From Ignavibacteriales bacterium (GTDB lineage Bacteria > Bacteroidota > Ignavibacteria > Ignavibacteriales > Ignavibacteriaceae): a stretch of 64,000 bases of DNA. The stretch is from contig JADJEI010000001.1 of NCBI GenBank assembly GCA_016709155.1, positions 248,001 to 312,000 of the forward strand, in the 5' to 3' direction. Made by a program: the position numbers and the translations under genes. The notes below the pieces were generated by a model. The model made no database searches. It had not been told where the DNA came from and worked only from the letters and a program-made list of their open reading frames with translations. Shown here one piece after another: positions 1-8,753 of the stretch (its first letter is position 1; the number at the start of each line of letters is the position of its first letter).

Positions 1-195
1 ATTCTAATTATGCGTGCATTCGTAAAGTTAAGAGAAATAATCTATACACATAAAAAAGTTGCAGATAAATTAAAAGAGTTAGAAAACAAATTTAAAGATC
101 ACGATGATCAGATAACTCAAATCATTCAGGTAATAAATCAACTAATGACTCCTCCTGATCCACCCAAAAAGAAAATTGGTTTTACATTAGATTAA
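1..195 (+). CDS. ORF6N domain-containing protein, C-terminal fragment (cut by window edge)
   Basis: The reading frame is open to the left edge, so only about the last 64 residues are visible. The sequence MRAFVKLRE, followed by a charged helix with KLKELE, and the ending QLMTPPDPPKKKIGF match the C-terminal end of ORF6N-domain (KilA-N-like) proteins, which are phage-derived DNA-binding or regulatory proteins often found as solitary genes in Bacteroidota. The DNA-binding domain lies outside the window. It sits just upstream of a RhuM-family gene, another phage/virulence-associated family, so the left end looks like accessory DNA. The family call rests on recognition of the tail only. Confidence 0.7.
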   Translation: MLIMRAFVKLREIIYTHKKVADKLKELENKFKDHDDQITQIIQVINQLMTPPDPPKKKIGFTLD

Positions 196-217
196 CTTTT
201 AAGAAAAATAAAATATT

Positions 218-283
218 AAACAATTCAACAATCAAACAATAGAAGTATATGAATAAATCAATCTTAAGAACAATATCGAAATT
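218..283 (+). repeat. 66-bp direct repeat, copy 1 (duplicate of the prpD-like gene start)
   Basis: Positions 218-283 match 1454-1519 with two mismatches (265/1501 and 279/1515). The second copy spans the start codon and first codons of the MmgE/PrpD gene at 1485, so this copy is a truncated duplicate of that gene start. The RhuM gene lies exactly between the two copies. Confidence 0.9.
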
Positions 284-374
284 GAATATAAATTAAGAAA
301 TATAACATAAACATTAAACAAATAGATGGCATAACAAAATGTGATACCATTAATAATGGAAATCACTAATTGTG

Positions 375-1443
375 ATGTCCAAAAAACAGAAAAACAATAA
401 AAGAAGAAATAGCATCTCTTTAGATATGTCATTAGAACATAAACCAAACTCCGAAATAATCCTTTACCAAACTGAAGACGGGAAAACCAAAATTGAAGTC
501 CGTTTGGAGAATGATACTGTTTGGTTAACGCAATCTCAAATAAGTGAATTATTTCAAAAAGCAAAATCAACAATTAGTGAACATTTAAAAAAGATTTTTG
601 AAGAAGGTGAGCTTGATGAAAATTCAGTTGTTCGGAATTTCCGAACAACTGCCTCAGATGGCAAAAAATATGTAACTTCTTATTATAATTTAGATGTTAT
701 TATTTCGGTTGGTTATCGTATAAAATCATTGCAAGGCACAAAATTTCGCATTTGGGCAACACAACATCTTAAAGAGTATCTTATAAAAAGGATTTACGCT
801 TGATGACGAAAGACTAAAAGCCGGTGGTTATCTATATAAATATTTCGAAGAACTCCTTGAACGTATTAGGGATATAAGAACTTCTGAAAAAAACTTTTAT
901 TATAAGGTACGCGAGATTTATGCTTTATCTGCTGATTATAATGCTAATGCTGAATTAACACAAAAATTTTTTGCTACTATTCAAAATAAATTTCATTGGG
1001 CAGTTCATCATCATACTGCTGCTGAACTTATTGTACAAAGAGTAAGCGTTGATAAACCAAATATGGGATTGACTACATGGCAAGGTGCTAAAATCCGTAA
1101 ACACGATGTGATTGTAGCTAAGAATTATCTTTCTTTAGATGAAATTAAACAGCTAAACTTGCTCGTTGAACAGTTTCTTGCTTTTGCAGAGTCTCAAGCA
1201 CATCAAAGAAAAGTAATGTACATGAATGACTGGATAAAAAAACTAAATGACATTCTTATAATTAATGAAAGAGAAATACTAGAAAGCCCCGGTAAAATAT
1301 CAAAAGAAGAAGCTGATGAAATCGCTTTCAAAGAATTTGAAAAATATAAAAAGTTAGAATCAGCAGAAGAAATTAAAAGACTTAAGGTGTTAGAAAAAGA
1401 AATTAAAAAACTATCGACAACATCTAAGAAAAAGAAAAAATAA
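375..1443 (+). pseudogene. RhuM family virulence protein, frameshifted
   Basis: RhuM-family protein of unknown biochemical role, first named from a Salmonella pathogenicity island and common in mobile DNA. The N-terminal half (375-803) carries the family hallmark WLTQSQISELF around residue 50 and the EHLKKIF / VRNFRTTASDGK region. The C-terminal half (to 1443) carries HWAVHHHTAAELI and GLTTWQGAKIRKHDV. The two halves are in different frames: at the A-run 785-789 the frame must lose one base, after which the reading IKGFTLDDERL continues uninterrupted. Start is ATG 375, with an in-frame GTG at 372. The break may be a real mutation or a homopolymer error. The gene is bracketed by a 66-bp direct repeat, which suggests that it arrived by insertion or duplication. 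Confidence 0.85.
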
Positions 1444-1453
1444 TTAAGCAATA

Positions 1454-1519
1454 AAACAATTCAACAATCAAACAATAGAAGTATATGAATAAATCAATCT
1501 CAAGAACAATATCGGAATT
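1454..1519 (+). repeat. 66-bp direct repeat, copy 2 (overlaps start of prpD-like gene)
   Basis: Second copy of the repeat at 218-283, 64 of 66 positions identical by eye. It covers the leader and first twelve or so codons of the gene at 1485. Confidence 0.9.
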
Positions 1520-2918
1520 TGCAGTTAATCTGCAATACAAAGATTTACCTCAAAATGTAATTCACGAAGTTAAAAGATTTCTCTACGATTCAGTTGGCTG
1601 TGCGTTCGGTGGCTATCATACAAAGGATGTTAGAATATTACGTAACATCTATCACGATATGGGCGGAACAGATGAAGCAACAGTAATAGGATTTGGAGAT
1701 AAAATTCCTGCTGTTAATGCTACACTTATAAACTCGCTTATGATTCGTGCTTTAGATTTTAACGATATTTACTGGAAAGAAGATCCATCGCATCCATCCG
1801 ATTTAATCCCTGCTGCACTTTCGGTGGCTGAAATGGTTGGTGCGCCAATGGAAGAAGTGATAACTGCAATTGTTCTTGCTTATGAATTTGAACAAAGACT
1901 TTGCGAGTTTGCTGTGCCGGGAGTTCGTGAGCGCAAATGGCATCACGCAACTTTAACACAATTTGTTTCTCCAATTGTTGCTGGAAAAATTCTCGGTCTA
2001 ACTGTGGATCAAATGGTAAATGCAATTGGAATAAGTGGAAGCCACAGTCACACTATCGGCTGTCCAACTGCCGGCAAATTAACAATGATGAAAAATACTG
2101 TTGATCCAATGGCAACACAAGCTGGAGTTTTTGCTGCTCTGATGGCAAAGCGTGGCTACACAGGAACCGAAGCTGTGTTTGAAGGCAAAGAAGGTTTTAT
2201 GGATTGCTTTCTTGGTTATAATGTTAAAGATCAAAAAATCGAACCGCAAAGTATGAAAGGTCGTGATGGAGTTTCTGAGTGGAAATGGAATATTGATAAA
2301 CTTATCGGTGGACTCGGTGAATCTTACAAAATTCTTGAATGCGGAATGAAAGCATTTCCAACTGAAGCATTAACACATACACATCTTTCTGCAACATTAA
2401 ATGTTATAACAAAAAATAATATTAGTTATGATCAGGTTGAAACTGTTACGCTTACAACATTAGCACAAGCGTATGATATTCTTTTTGATCCGCATAAATA
2501 TCGCCCTGAATCAAGAGAAACTGCAGATCACTCACTTCCCTATTGTGTGGCTGCAGCTTTGGTTGATCATAAAGTAACTACGCAATCTTTTTCAGATGAA
2601 AAATTAAAAGACTCAAGAATCTGGGCGGTGAGAGATAAAATTAAAGGTGAGCCTTCGGTAGAGTTTGAAAAGATGTTTCCAGCAAAACAGCCAAGCAAGG
2701 TTATTGTTAGAACGAAAGATGGAAGAGAATTTTCTGAGTATCTTGAATATCCAAAGGGTGATCCACGTGAACCAATGACGATGGAAGACCTTGATAATAA
2801 GTTTGATGCACTTTCATCACAACTGCTTGTTGCAGGTAGAAGAAAAGAAATTAAGGATGCAATCTTCAAAGCTGAATTGATGTCTACGAGAGAGTTTATG
2901 AAGAAATTAATTGTTTAA
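1485..2918 (+). CDS. MmgE/PrpD family protein (2-methylcitrate dehydratase / aconitate decarboxylase superfamily)
   Basis: Protein of 477 residues, normal for the MmgE/PrpD family, whose members dehydrate 2-methylcitrate (PrpD) or decarboxylate cis-aconitate to itaconate. Family signatures visible are FLYDSVGCAFGGY near the N terminus, the RALDFND segment, WHHATLTQF, the GISGSHSHT stretch, KNTVDPMATQAG and, further on, KAFPTEALTHTHL. The family is expected to be cytosolic. Downstream lie citrate-lyase-like genes (CitD-CitE fusion and citF), so a role with a tricarboxylate or its methyl/itaconate derivative is likely, but the exact substrate cannot be read from sequence. The start ATG 1485 lies within a repeat that is duplicated 1.2 kb upstream. 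Confidence 0.85.
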   Translation: MNKSISRTISEFAVNLQYKDLPQNVIHEVKRFLYDSVGCAFGGYHTKDVRILRNIYHDMGGTDEATVIGFGDKIPAVNATLINSLMIRALDFNDIYWKEDPSHPSDLIPAALSVAEMVGAPMEEVITAIVLAYEFEQRLCEFAVPGVRERKWHHATLTQFVSPIVAGKILGLTVDQMVNAIGISGSHSHTIGCPTAGKLTMMKNTVDPMATQAGVFAALMAKRGYTGTEAVFEGKEGFMDCFLGYNVKDQKIEPQSMKGRDGVSEWKWNIDKLIGGLGESYKILECGMKAFPTEALTHTHLSATLNVITKNNISYDQVETVTLTTLAQAYDILFDPHKYRPESRETADHSLPYCVAAALVDHKVTTQSFSDEKLKDSRIWAVRDKIKGEPSVEFEKMFPAKQPSKVIVRTKDGREFSEYLEYPKGDPREPMTMEDLDNKFDALSSQLLVAGRRKEIKDAIFKAELMSTREFMKKLIV

Positions 2919-2950
2919 TTTTTTAATTGTTTAATTGCTTTACTACTTTT

Positions 2951-3010
2951 TTAACAATTTAGCAGTTTAACAATTCAACAGTATGACAATTTAACAGTTC
3001 ATCAATTAAA
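2951..3010 (+). repeat. 16-bp-period minisatellite
   Basis: Three imperfect 16-bp units (2951-2966, 2967-2982, 2983-2998) of the form TTAACAATTYAACAGT plus a partial fourth. Similar words occur at 218-240 and 1454-1476, so this is a local intergenic repeat family. It fills most of the gap between the prpD-like gene and the toxin-antitoxin pair. Confidence 0.7.
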
Positions 3011-3097
3011 AATTTGATTCTTTATATTTTAAGGTTTAATTTTCTGACAGAATAATGACATTTTTTGGCATAGCCATCGTTAAGCGAAAGGAATACA

Positions 3098-3397
3098 ATG
3101 CAAGCAATTATATACACAGAAGCACGTAATAAGCTCAATAAACTTATAGACAAAGTACATGAAAACAGCGAACCTTATCTGATTGTTGGAACTAAAGGCA
3201 GAAAAGATGCTGTACTAATTTCAAAAGAAGATTATGACAACATGGTTGAAAATCTTTATATCGTTAGTAATCCCAAATGGGTTAAGAGTATTAATAAAGG
3301 ATTGAAAGAGCTTGAAGAAGGTAAGGGAAAAAGATTAAACATCCACGAAGCCCTATCCATCAATAAAGACGGAAAGAAAAGTTGGAGAAAATCCTAG
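3098..3397 (+). CDS. yefM: Type II antitoxin, Phd/YefM family
   Basis: A 99-residue protein with the Phd/YefM N-terminal fold: YTEARNKLNKLIDKVHENSEPYLIV, followed by AVLISKEDYDNMVENLY, the standard DNA-binding and dimerisation part. The C-terminal part would bind and block the YoeB toxin encoded immediately downstream, and the complex normally represses its own promoter. The ATG at 3098 is preceded by an AAAGGA ribosome binding site. The gene overlaps the toxin gene by 16 bases, typical of such pairs. The length is slightly above the usual 80-90 residues because of a lysine-rich tail. Confidence 0.9.
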   Translation: MQAIIYTEARNKLNKLIDKVHENSEPYLIVGTKGRKDAVLISKEDYDNMVENLYIVSNPKWVKSINKGLKELEEGKGKRLNIHEALSINKDGKKSWRKS

Positions 3398-3669
3398 AAG
3401 TAATTTGGTCGCCTGAATCACTAAAACAGAGAGATGAAATTGAAGGAACGAAATCCCCTGACTTATGTGAGCAATACTTCGCAAAAATAATTTTATTGAT
3501 TGAAGATATTAAAAAAAATCCTTTCCGCGGTTTAGGCAAACCAGAACATCTTAAGCATGAGTTTCCTCCTTGTTGGTCACGAAGAATAAATAAAAAAGAT
3601 CGTTTGGTTTACAGAATAAAAAAAAATGAAATAGAAATAGTTTCAATTTTAGGACATTACAATGATTAA
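3382..3669 (+). CDS. yoeB: Type II toxin, Txe/YoeB family mRNA endonuclease
   Basis: A 95-residue YoeB-type toxin, a ribosome-dependent mRNA interferase. The conserved core GKPEHLKH, CWSRRI, DRLVYRI and LGHY is intact. By comparison with E. coli YoeB (Glu46, Arg65, His83) the catalytic residues correspond to Glu55, Arg74 and His92. Translation starts at TTG 3382 inside the antitoxin gene, with GGAAAG upstream. The stop codon overlaps the start of the downstream CitD-CitE gene by eight bases, so the pair is embedded in, and probably co-transcribed with, the citrate-lyase genes. Nothing suggests inactivation. Confidence 0.9.
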   Translation: MEKILEVIWSPESLKQRDEIEGTKSPDLCEQYFAKIILLIEDIKKNPFRGLGKPEHLKHEFPPCWSRRINKKDRLVYRIKKNEIEIVSILGHYND

Positions 3670-4885
3670 AAATTTAAATAAATCATCTGCAGGCAAACGC
3701 GGCGATTTGGTTCGTTCCGATTGCTATTTCGAAATCGAGTTAAAAAATTCTGGCGGAATAAAAATCGATTTAAAAAGTAAAGTAAATGTGATGTATGGAG
3801 AATCAATCAAACAAGTGATTCTTGATATGTCCAAATTCTTTGGATTGAAAGATGCGAAGATTTTGTGTGAGGATAATGGCGCTCTACCCTTTATTTTGGC
3901 AGCAAGATTTGAACTTGCAGTTAAACGACTACTTCCTGAATTGAAGAAAGAATATCTGCTTCCCTTCCACGAAAATAATTTATACTCAACAAAAAAAGAT
4001 CAACTACGAAGGAGTAGATTATATCTGCCGGGAAATGAGCCAAAGTTTTTCGTTAATGCCGGTCTTCATTCTCCCGATGGAATTATTCTTGATCTTGAAG
4101 ACAGCGTTGCACCATCTGAAAAAGGTGCAGCACAACTTCTCGTAAGAAATGCTTTACGTTCAGTTGATTTTTATAGCGCTGAAAGAATGGTTAGAATAAA
4201 TCAACTTCCAAAAGGATTGGATGATTTAAAATATATTATTCCTAATAATGTAAATGTTATACTTGTTCCTAAATGCGAATCCGCAGAACAAATTCATCAA
4301 CTTGAAAAAGAAGTAGAGAAACTTAAAAAACAAGTCAAAGTTGAAAACCAAATTTACTTTATGCCGATAATTGAAAGCGCACTTGGAGTTATCAAAGCAT
4401 ACGAAATTGCATCTGCTTCAAAAAATAATTGTGCACTTGCAATCGGACTTGAAGATTACACTGCGGATATTGGAACTCAACGTACAAACCAAGGACGTGA
4501 AAGTATTTTTGCACGACAAATGTTAGTTAATGCTGCAAAAGCTGCTGGCATTCAGGCTATCGATACGGTTTTTTCAGATGTCGCGGATATGGAAGCATTA
4601 AGACAAAGTGTTATTGAAGCAAAGTCTCTTGGGTTTGAAGGCAAGGGTTGCATTCATCCAAGACAAATAAAAGTTGTTCACGAAGCATTTGCTCCAACTG
4701 CTGAAGAAATCGAAAAAGCTAAAAAAATTGTGCAGGCATTTGAAGAAGCAGAGAAAAAAGGACTTGGAGTTGTTTCACTCGGCAGTAAAATGATTGATCC
4801 ACCGGTGGTTAAGCGTGCTATAAATACAATTGATTTAGCCATCTTAAATAATTTGTTAGATAAAAATTGGAAGAAAAAACAATAG
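3662..4885 (+). CDS. citE: Citrate lyase acyl carrier protein-beta subunit fusion (CitD-CitE)
   Basis: A 407-residue fusion. Residues 1 to about 95 resemble CitD, the acyl carrier protein of citrate lyase (GESIKQVILDMSKFF, NGALPFILAARFE); Ser19 in RSDC aligns with the serine that carries the 2'-(5''-triphosphoribosyl)-dephospho-CoA group in CitD. Residues from about 115 onward are a CitE/HpcH-type lyase (RSRLYLPGNEPKF, DGIILDLEDSVAPSEK, a glutamate in IIESALG, GFEGKGCIHPRQI). Normally CitD and CitE are separate proteins. The gene overlaps the toxin gene and precedes citF. The citC, citG and citX genes for cofactor attachment are not in the window. The substrate could be citrate or a relative such as citramalate. 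Confidence 0.85.
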   Translation: MIKNLNKSSAGKRGDLVRSDCYFEIELKNSGGIKIDLKSKVNVMYGESIKQVILDMSKFFGLKDAKILCEDNGALPFILAARFELAVKRLLPELKKEYLLPFHENNLYSTKKDQLRRSRLYLPGNEPKFFVNAGLHSPDGIILDLEDSVAPSEKGAAQLLVRNALRSVDFYSAERMVRINQLPKGLDDLKYIIPNNVNVILVPKCESAEQIHQLEKEVEKLKKQVKVENQIYFMPIIESALGVIKAYEIASASKNNCALAIGLEDYTADIGTQRTNQGRESIFARQMLVNAAKAAGIQAIDTVFSDVADMEALRQSVIEAKSLGFEGKGCIHPRQIKVVHEAFAPTAEEIEKAKKIVQAFEEAEKKGLGVVSLGSKMIDPPVVKRAINTIDLAILNNLLDKNWKKKQ

Positions 4886-4981
4886 TACGCTGATGGAACT
4901 TATTAATTATGATTTTTTAAGATCATAATTAATCATAATCATCATAAAAATCAGTGTACCATTTCTTAAAGGATTAAAAAT

Positions 4982-6537
4982 ATGAAACTAGTAAAAAACG
5001 CAACAGGAAGATTCGTTCCAACAGAAGTAAACGGAGAAATTCAAATTCCTTTTAAAGGAGTTGATAAATACAAACCAACAGGAGTAAAGGCAAAGCCTCT
5101 TATCCGTACTTGTATTGATTATCCAGCAGATGGAAATAAAGTAGTTAAAGATTTAAAAACCGCTTTAAAAAAAGCCGGACTAAAAGATGGAATGACAATT
5201 TCAACTCATCATCATTTACGCAATGGTGATGCAGTTACAAATATGTTATTCGATGCGATTAAAGAAATGGGAATAAAAAATATTCGCTGGTTTCCGACAG
5301 CATCTTTTCCGGTTCATTCTCACTTGATAAAATATTTAGAAGATGGAACAATTCATCATATTGAAGGAAGTATGAACGGTCCGCTTGGAAGATTTACAAC
5401 TGAGGGAAAAATGCGCGGCGTTGGAGTGCTTCGTTCACACGGTGGAAGATACGCTGCTATTCAGGATGGTGAAGTCCACATTGATATTGCTGTTATACTC
5501 GCCCCGACTGCAGACCCATTTGGAAATGCAACCGGCGATCGCGGAAAATCTGCTTGCGGATTAATTGGATTTTCACTCGCTGATTCTGAGTATGCAGATA
5601 GAGTCATAATTGTTACAGATAATCTAATTCCCTTCCCTTGCGTGCCCTGGCAAATACAGGGCAATAATGTAGATTTTGTTGTTGAGGTTGAATCACTTGG
5701 CGATCCAAAAAAATTGTTAGCGGAACAACTGAAGTAACAAAATCACCAGATCGATTATTGATTGCTGAGTATGTTGCGGATTTTATTGAAGCAGCTGGAA
5801 TTATGAAAGATGGGTTTTCACTTCAAGCTGGTGCGGGCGGAACTAATCTTGCTTTTGTTCTTTTCCTAAAAGAAAAAATGAAAGCTAAAGGCGTTAAAGC
5901 CAGATTTATGCGAGGCGGCAGTACAAAGTATTTAGTCGAGATGTTAGAAGAAGGGTTAACAGATTATATTCTTGATGGACAAACATATGATCTTGAAGGT
6001 GTAAGAAGTATGCGTGAGAATGCAAACCATGTTAATACTTCCCCTTTTACAAGTTATAACTTCCATGGTAAAGGAAATTTTGCTTCAATAGTTGATACTG
6101 CTGTTCTTGGTGCAACAGAAGTTGATGTAAAGTTTAATGCAAATGTTGTTACGCATTCTGATGGATCTTTATTGCATGGAATTGGTGGATGGCAAAATTG
6201 CTTGTATTCAAAATGTACAATACTTGCTATTCCATCTTTCAGAGATCGCATTCCAGTTATCGTGGATGATGTTACTACTATTTGCGGACCTGGTGAATTG
6301 ATTGATGTTATCATTACAGAACGAGGAATTGCAATTAATCCAAAACGAAAGGATTTATTGAAAGCAGTTAAAGGTTCTGGACTTCCAATAAAAGATATCA
6401 AACAAATCAAAAAAGAAGTTGATGAAATTTGCGGCGGTGCTCCAGCAAAACCAAAAGTAAATAAAGAAAAAGTTGTTGCAATTATTAAATGGGTTGATGG
6501 AACAGTTTTGGATTCTGTTTTTCAAGTTGAAAAATAA
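4982..6537 (+). CDS. citF: Citrate lyase alpha subunit (CoA-transferase), frameshifted at an A7 run
   Basis: CitF transfers the acyl group onto citrate (or a related acid) before CitE cleaves it. The first part (4982-5737) carries ISTHHHLRNGD and GLIGFSLADSEYADRVI; the second part, from the -1 frame, carries GFSLQAGAGGTN and VVTHSDGSLLHGIGGW. The two join without loss if the frame slips back by one at the seven-A run 5707-5713 (reading GDPKKIVSGTTEVT), giving about 518 residues, the family's normal length. The run is phased as A AAA AAA, a canonical -1 slippery heptamer, so programmed slippage is possible, but a missing A in the consensus is simpler. It follows the CitD-CitE gene with about 100 bases between. 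Confidence 0.85.
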
Positions 6538-6597
6538 GACAATGGCACGATGATGACGCGGATTGAACAGATTAACACTGATAAAAAATAGCTGAAT

Positions 6598-6628
6598 GGA
6601 GATGACAGATTTTATTACTGTCATCTCC
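6598..6628. terminator. Perfect 11-bp hairpin between convergent genes
   Basis: GGAGATGACAG (6598-6608) pairs with CTGTCATCTCC (6618-6628) around a nine-base loop. It lies between the convergent citF and BNR-repeat genes, where a bidirectional terminator is expected. No long T-run follows directly, so the terminator assignment is positional. Confidence 0.6.
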
Positions 6629-6641
6629 AAAAATCAAAATA

Positions 6642-8516
6642 TCATTTCATAAAAATCATACTTCTACTAAATTCAAGATCACCAACTTTCATTCTGTATA
6701 AATAAATTCCACTTGATAATTCTGATGCATCAAATTGAACTTCGTGAACGCCGGCAGTCTCAATTCTTTCCACTAATGTCTTAACTTCTTTGCCAAGCAC
6801 GTCATAAATTTTTATCGTGATAAATTTTTTTTCAGGTAATTCATATCCAATAGTTGTCGTAGGATTAAATGGATTAGGATAGTTTTGATTTAATTTAAAA
6901 TCAGTAGTACCTAAAAATTTAACTTCAACTTCTTTTGAATATTCGAACGAACCATCGTAATCATTTTGTTTCAAGCGATAAAAATAATTTCCACTCTCAA
7001 AAGGTTGATCAATAAATTCATAATTATGCTGTTCTGAAGTAGTCCCGTTCCCTTCAGTAAACCCAATTGTACTCCAGTTTCTTTTTGTATCGCCATTTGT
7101 TCCTTCGAAAGAAGTTGTTCTTTGAATTTCGAAGCCTCTGTTATTTTTTTCTGTTGCAGTCTGCCAGTCAAGATAAATTTTGCCGTCAATCGAAGCAGCC
7201 GTAAAACTCGTAAATTCAACCGGCACAGTAACGGTTGAATCATCAATCAATGCAGTCCAAACACTAAGATTGGAGCCATCAAGTCTCATCCAAATCGGGT
7301 AAACTTTTTTATTGAAAGCGGCAATATTAGTATAATCACCAAAGAAGATACCGGAATTAGGAGTGAAAGATGTTTCACTCACTTTAAAATTTTCAAAAGT
7401 ATTTCCACCATCGGTTGAACGAGCAACGTAAACATCGGTTACAGAGCCTGTTGTATTTCTTCTATCATAAAAAACCGTATAGATTGCACCGGTAACCGGG
7501 TCAACAGTCATCCAAACAAAAAACTGATGCCGTGTAGTTGCGTCGTTATTTACACGAACAGGTGAGTTCCAGGTCTGCCCTTCATCGGTTGATTTGGCAA
7601 TAAATATATCAGTATCACTTACCCCATTACTTTGATCTGACCAGCAAACATAAACATTCCCTCGGTAAGGTGAATGGCTGATATCGGCTGCAGTAATTGG
7701 CAATCCATTACTGCGCCAGATTCCAGGTATTGCATAGTCCCACCCGCCCGGAAAATCAGCAACAAAAATGTCCTGTCCAAAAGTTACTCCTCCATCGGAT
7801 GATTTATCAAACATCAAGCCCAATGGACCAGCCCAGCTAACATAAATTTCTCCGTTTGGTCCAACTGCTGGAACTGCACCTTCAACCGTGTTATCGCTGT
7901 CAAAACAATCCCCCCCTCTGTCACTTAAACGAACAGGATCAGACCATGTGATTCCATGATCGGTTGAACGGGAGAATAAAATCCTCGAACTATCGCTCGA
8001 ACTTCCGCTTCCATAATTATCAAACTCCGTCCAGCTCACGTACATATTATCACGATAAATGGATTGTGTCATATCAGTTGCAATCCATTCTTTATCCTGA
8101 TTTTTCGGGTTGTTAAAACCAATGCCTGCGCCATCGTTCCATGTCATTCCATTATTTGTTGAACTTTGAATTACGATACGATCAATCCAGTAGCCGCTGT
8201 TTGGATTAGAAAGATGTCCATAATAAAGATTTCCTAAACTGTCGAACAGAACGCAGGGATCACCCCAAACGCCAAGCGTAGAGTTCATGAGGCTTTGCGT
8301 CCAGGTTTGTCCGCCATCGGTTGAGCGATAGAAGTAAGAAATGTTTGCACCTGCCGCAAGCACATTGGGATTAACTGGATTCACAGCTATTGTAACTTCC
8401 TCTGGATCAGTGCTGCCCGCATTATTGATTTTTACATTTTGGTATTGAGCGGTAATCGAACTCATCATTAAGATGGAAAATGAGAAAAGCAAAAATAATT
8501 TTGAAGAACTTTTCAT
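6642..8516 (-). CDS. Secreted BNR-repeat (sialidase-fold) protein with T9SS sorting domain
   Basis: A 624-residue exported protein. An N-terminal signal peptide (MKSSSKLFLLFSFSILMMSS, ending before AQ) is followed by several Asp-box/BNR motifs such as STDGGQTW, STDHGITW, STDEGQTW and STDGGNTF, which build a beta-propeller like those of exo-alpha-sialidases. From about residue 435 there is a fibronectin-like segment (LDWQTATEKNNRGFEIQR) and then a T9SS C-terminal domain with QNYPNPFNP and the ending SGIYLYRMKVGD. The protein should be exported by Sec and then moved across the outer membrane. No catalytic sialidase residues were verified, so the enzymatic role is open. It stands alone with its own upstream spacer. 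Confidence 0.85.
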   Translation of the reverse strand: MKSSSKLFLLFSFSILMMSSITAQYQNVKINNAGSTDPEEVTIAVNPVNPNVLAAGANISYFYRSTDGGQTWTQSLMNSTLGVWGDPCVLFDSLGNLYYGHLSNPNSGYWIDRIVIQSSTNNGMTWNDGAGIGFNNPKNQDKEWIATDMTQSIYRDNMYVSWTEFDNYGSGSSSDSSRILFSRSTDHGITWSDPVRLSDRGGDCFDSDNTVEGAVPAVGPNGEIYVSWAGPLGLMFDKSSDGGVTFGQDIFVADFPGGWDYAIPGIWRSNGLPITAADISHSPYRGNVYVCWSDQSNGVSDTDIFIAKSTDEGQTWNSPVRVNNDATTRHQFFVWMTVDPVTGAIYTVFYDRRNTTGSVTDVYVARSTDGGNTFENFKVSETSFTPNSGIFFGDYTNIAAFNKKVYPIWMRLDGSNLSVWTALIDDSTVTVPVEFTSFTAASIDGKIYLDWQTATEKNNRGFEIQRTTSFEGTNGDTKRNWSTIGFTEGNGTTSEQHNYEFIDQPFESGNYFYRLKQNDYDGSFEYSKEVEVKFLGTTDFKLNQNYPNPFNPTTTIGYELPEKKFITIKIYDVLGKEVKTLVERIETAGVHEVQFDASELSSGIYLYRMKVGDLEFSRSMIFMK

Positions 8517-8753
8517 AATATTTCTTTCATAAAATGGAGTGCCTAAAACTGAATTGCTTGTTGAAAAGATTTCAAATTTCTGAAAATATGTTCAGTTTGA
8601 ATTATCAAAATATTTTTAACAAACAATCTTTTTTTTATAACGAAAAATAGCTGTACTCATTCAGTATTAAAAATTAAATATTTTTCCAGATTTAGCACTG
8701 AACGCATAAGAGATTATATTTACAACAAAAAATAATTATAAAAGGAAAATGCT

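Noticed and set aside
232..573. Minus-strand open frame across the repeat and the RhuM start
   Set aside because: It is antisense to the RhuM gene and consists of hydrophobic residues that arise from AT-rich DNA.
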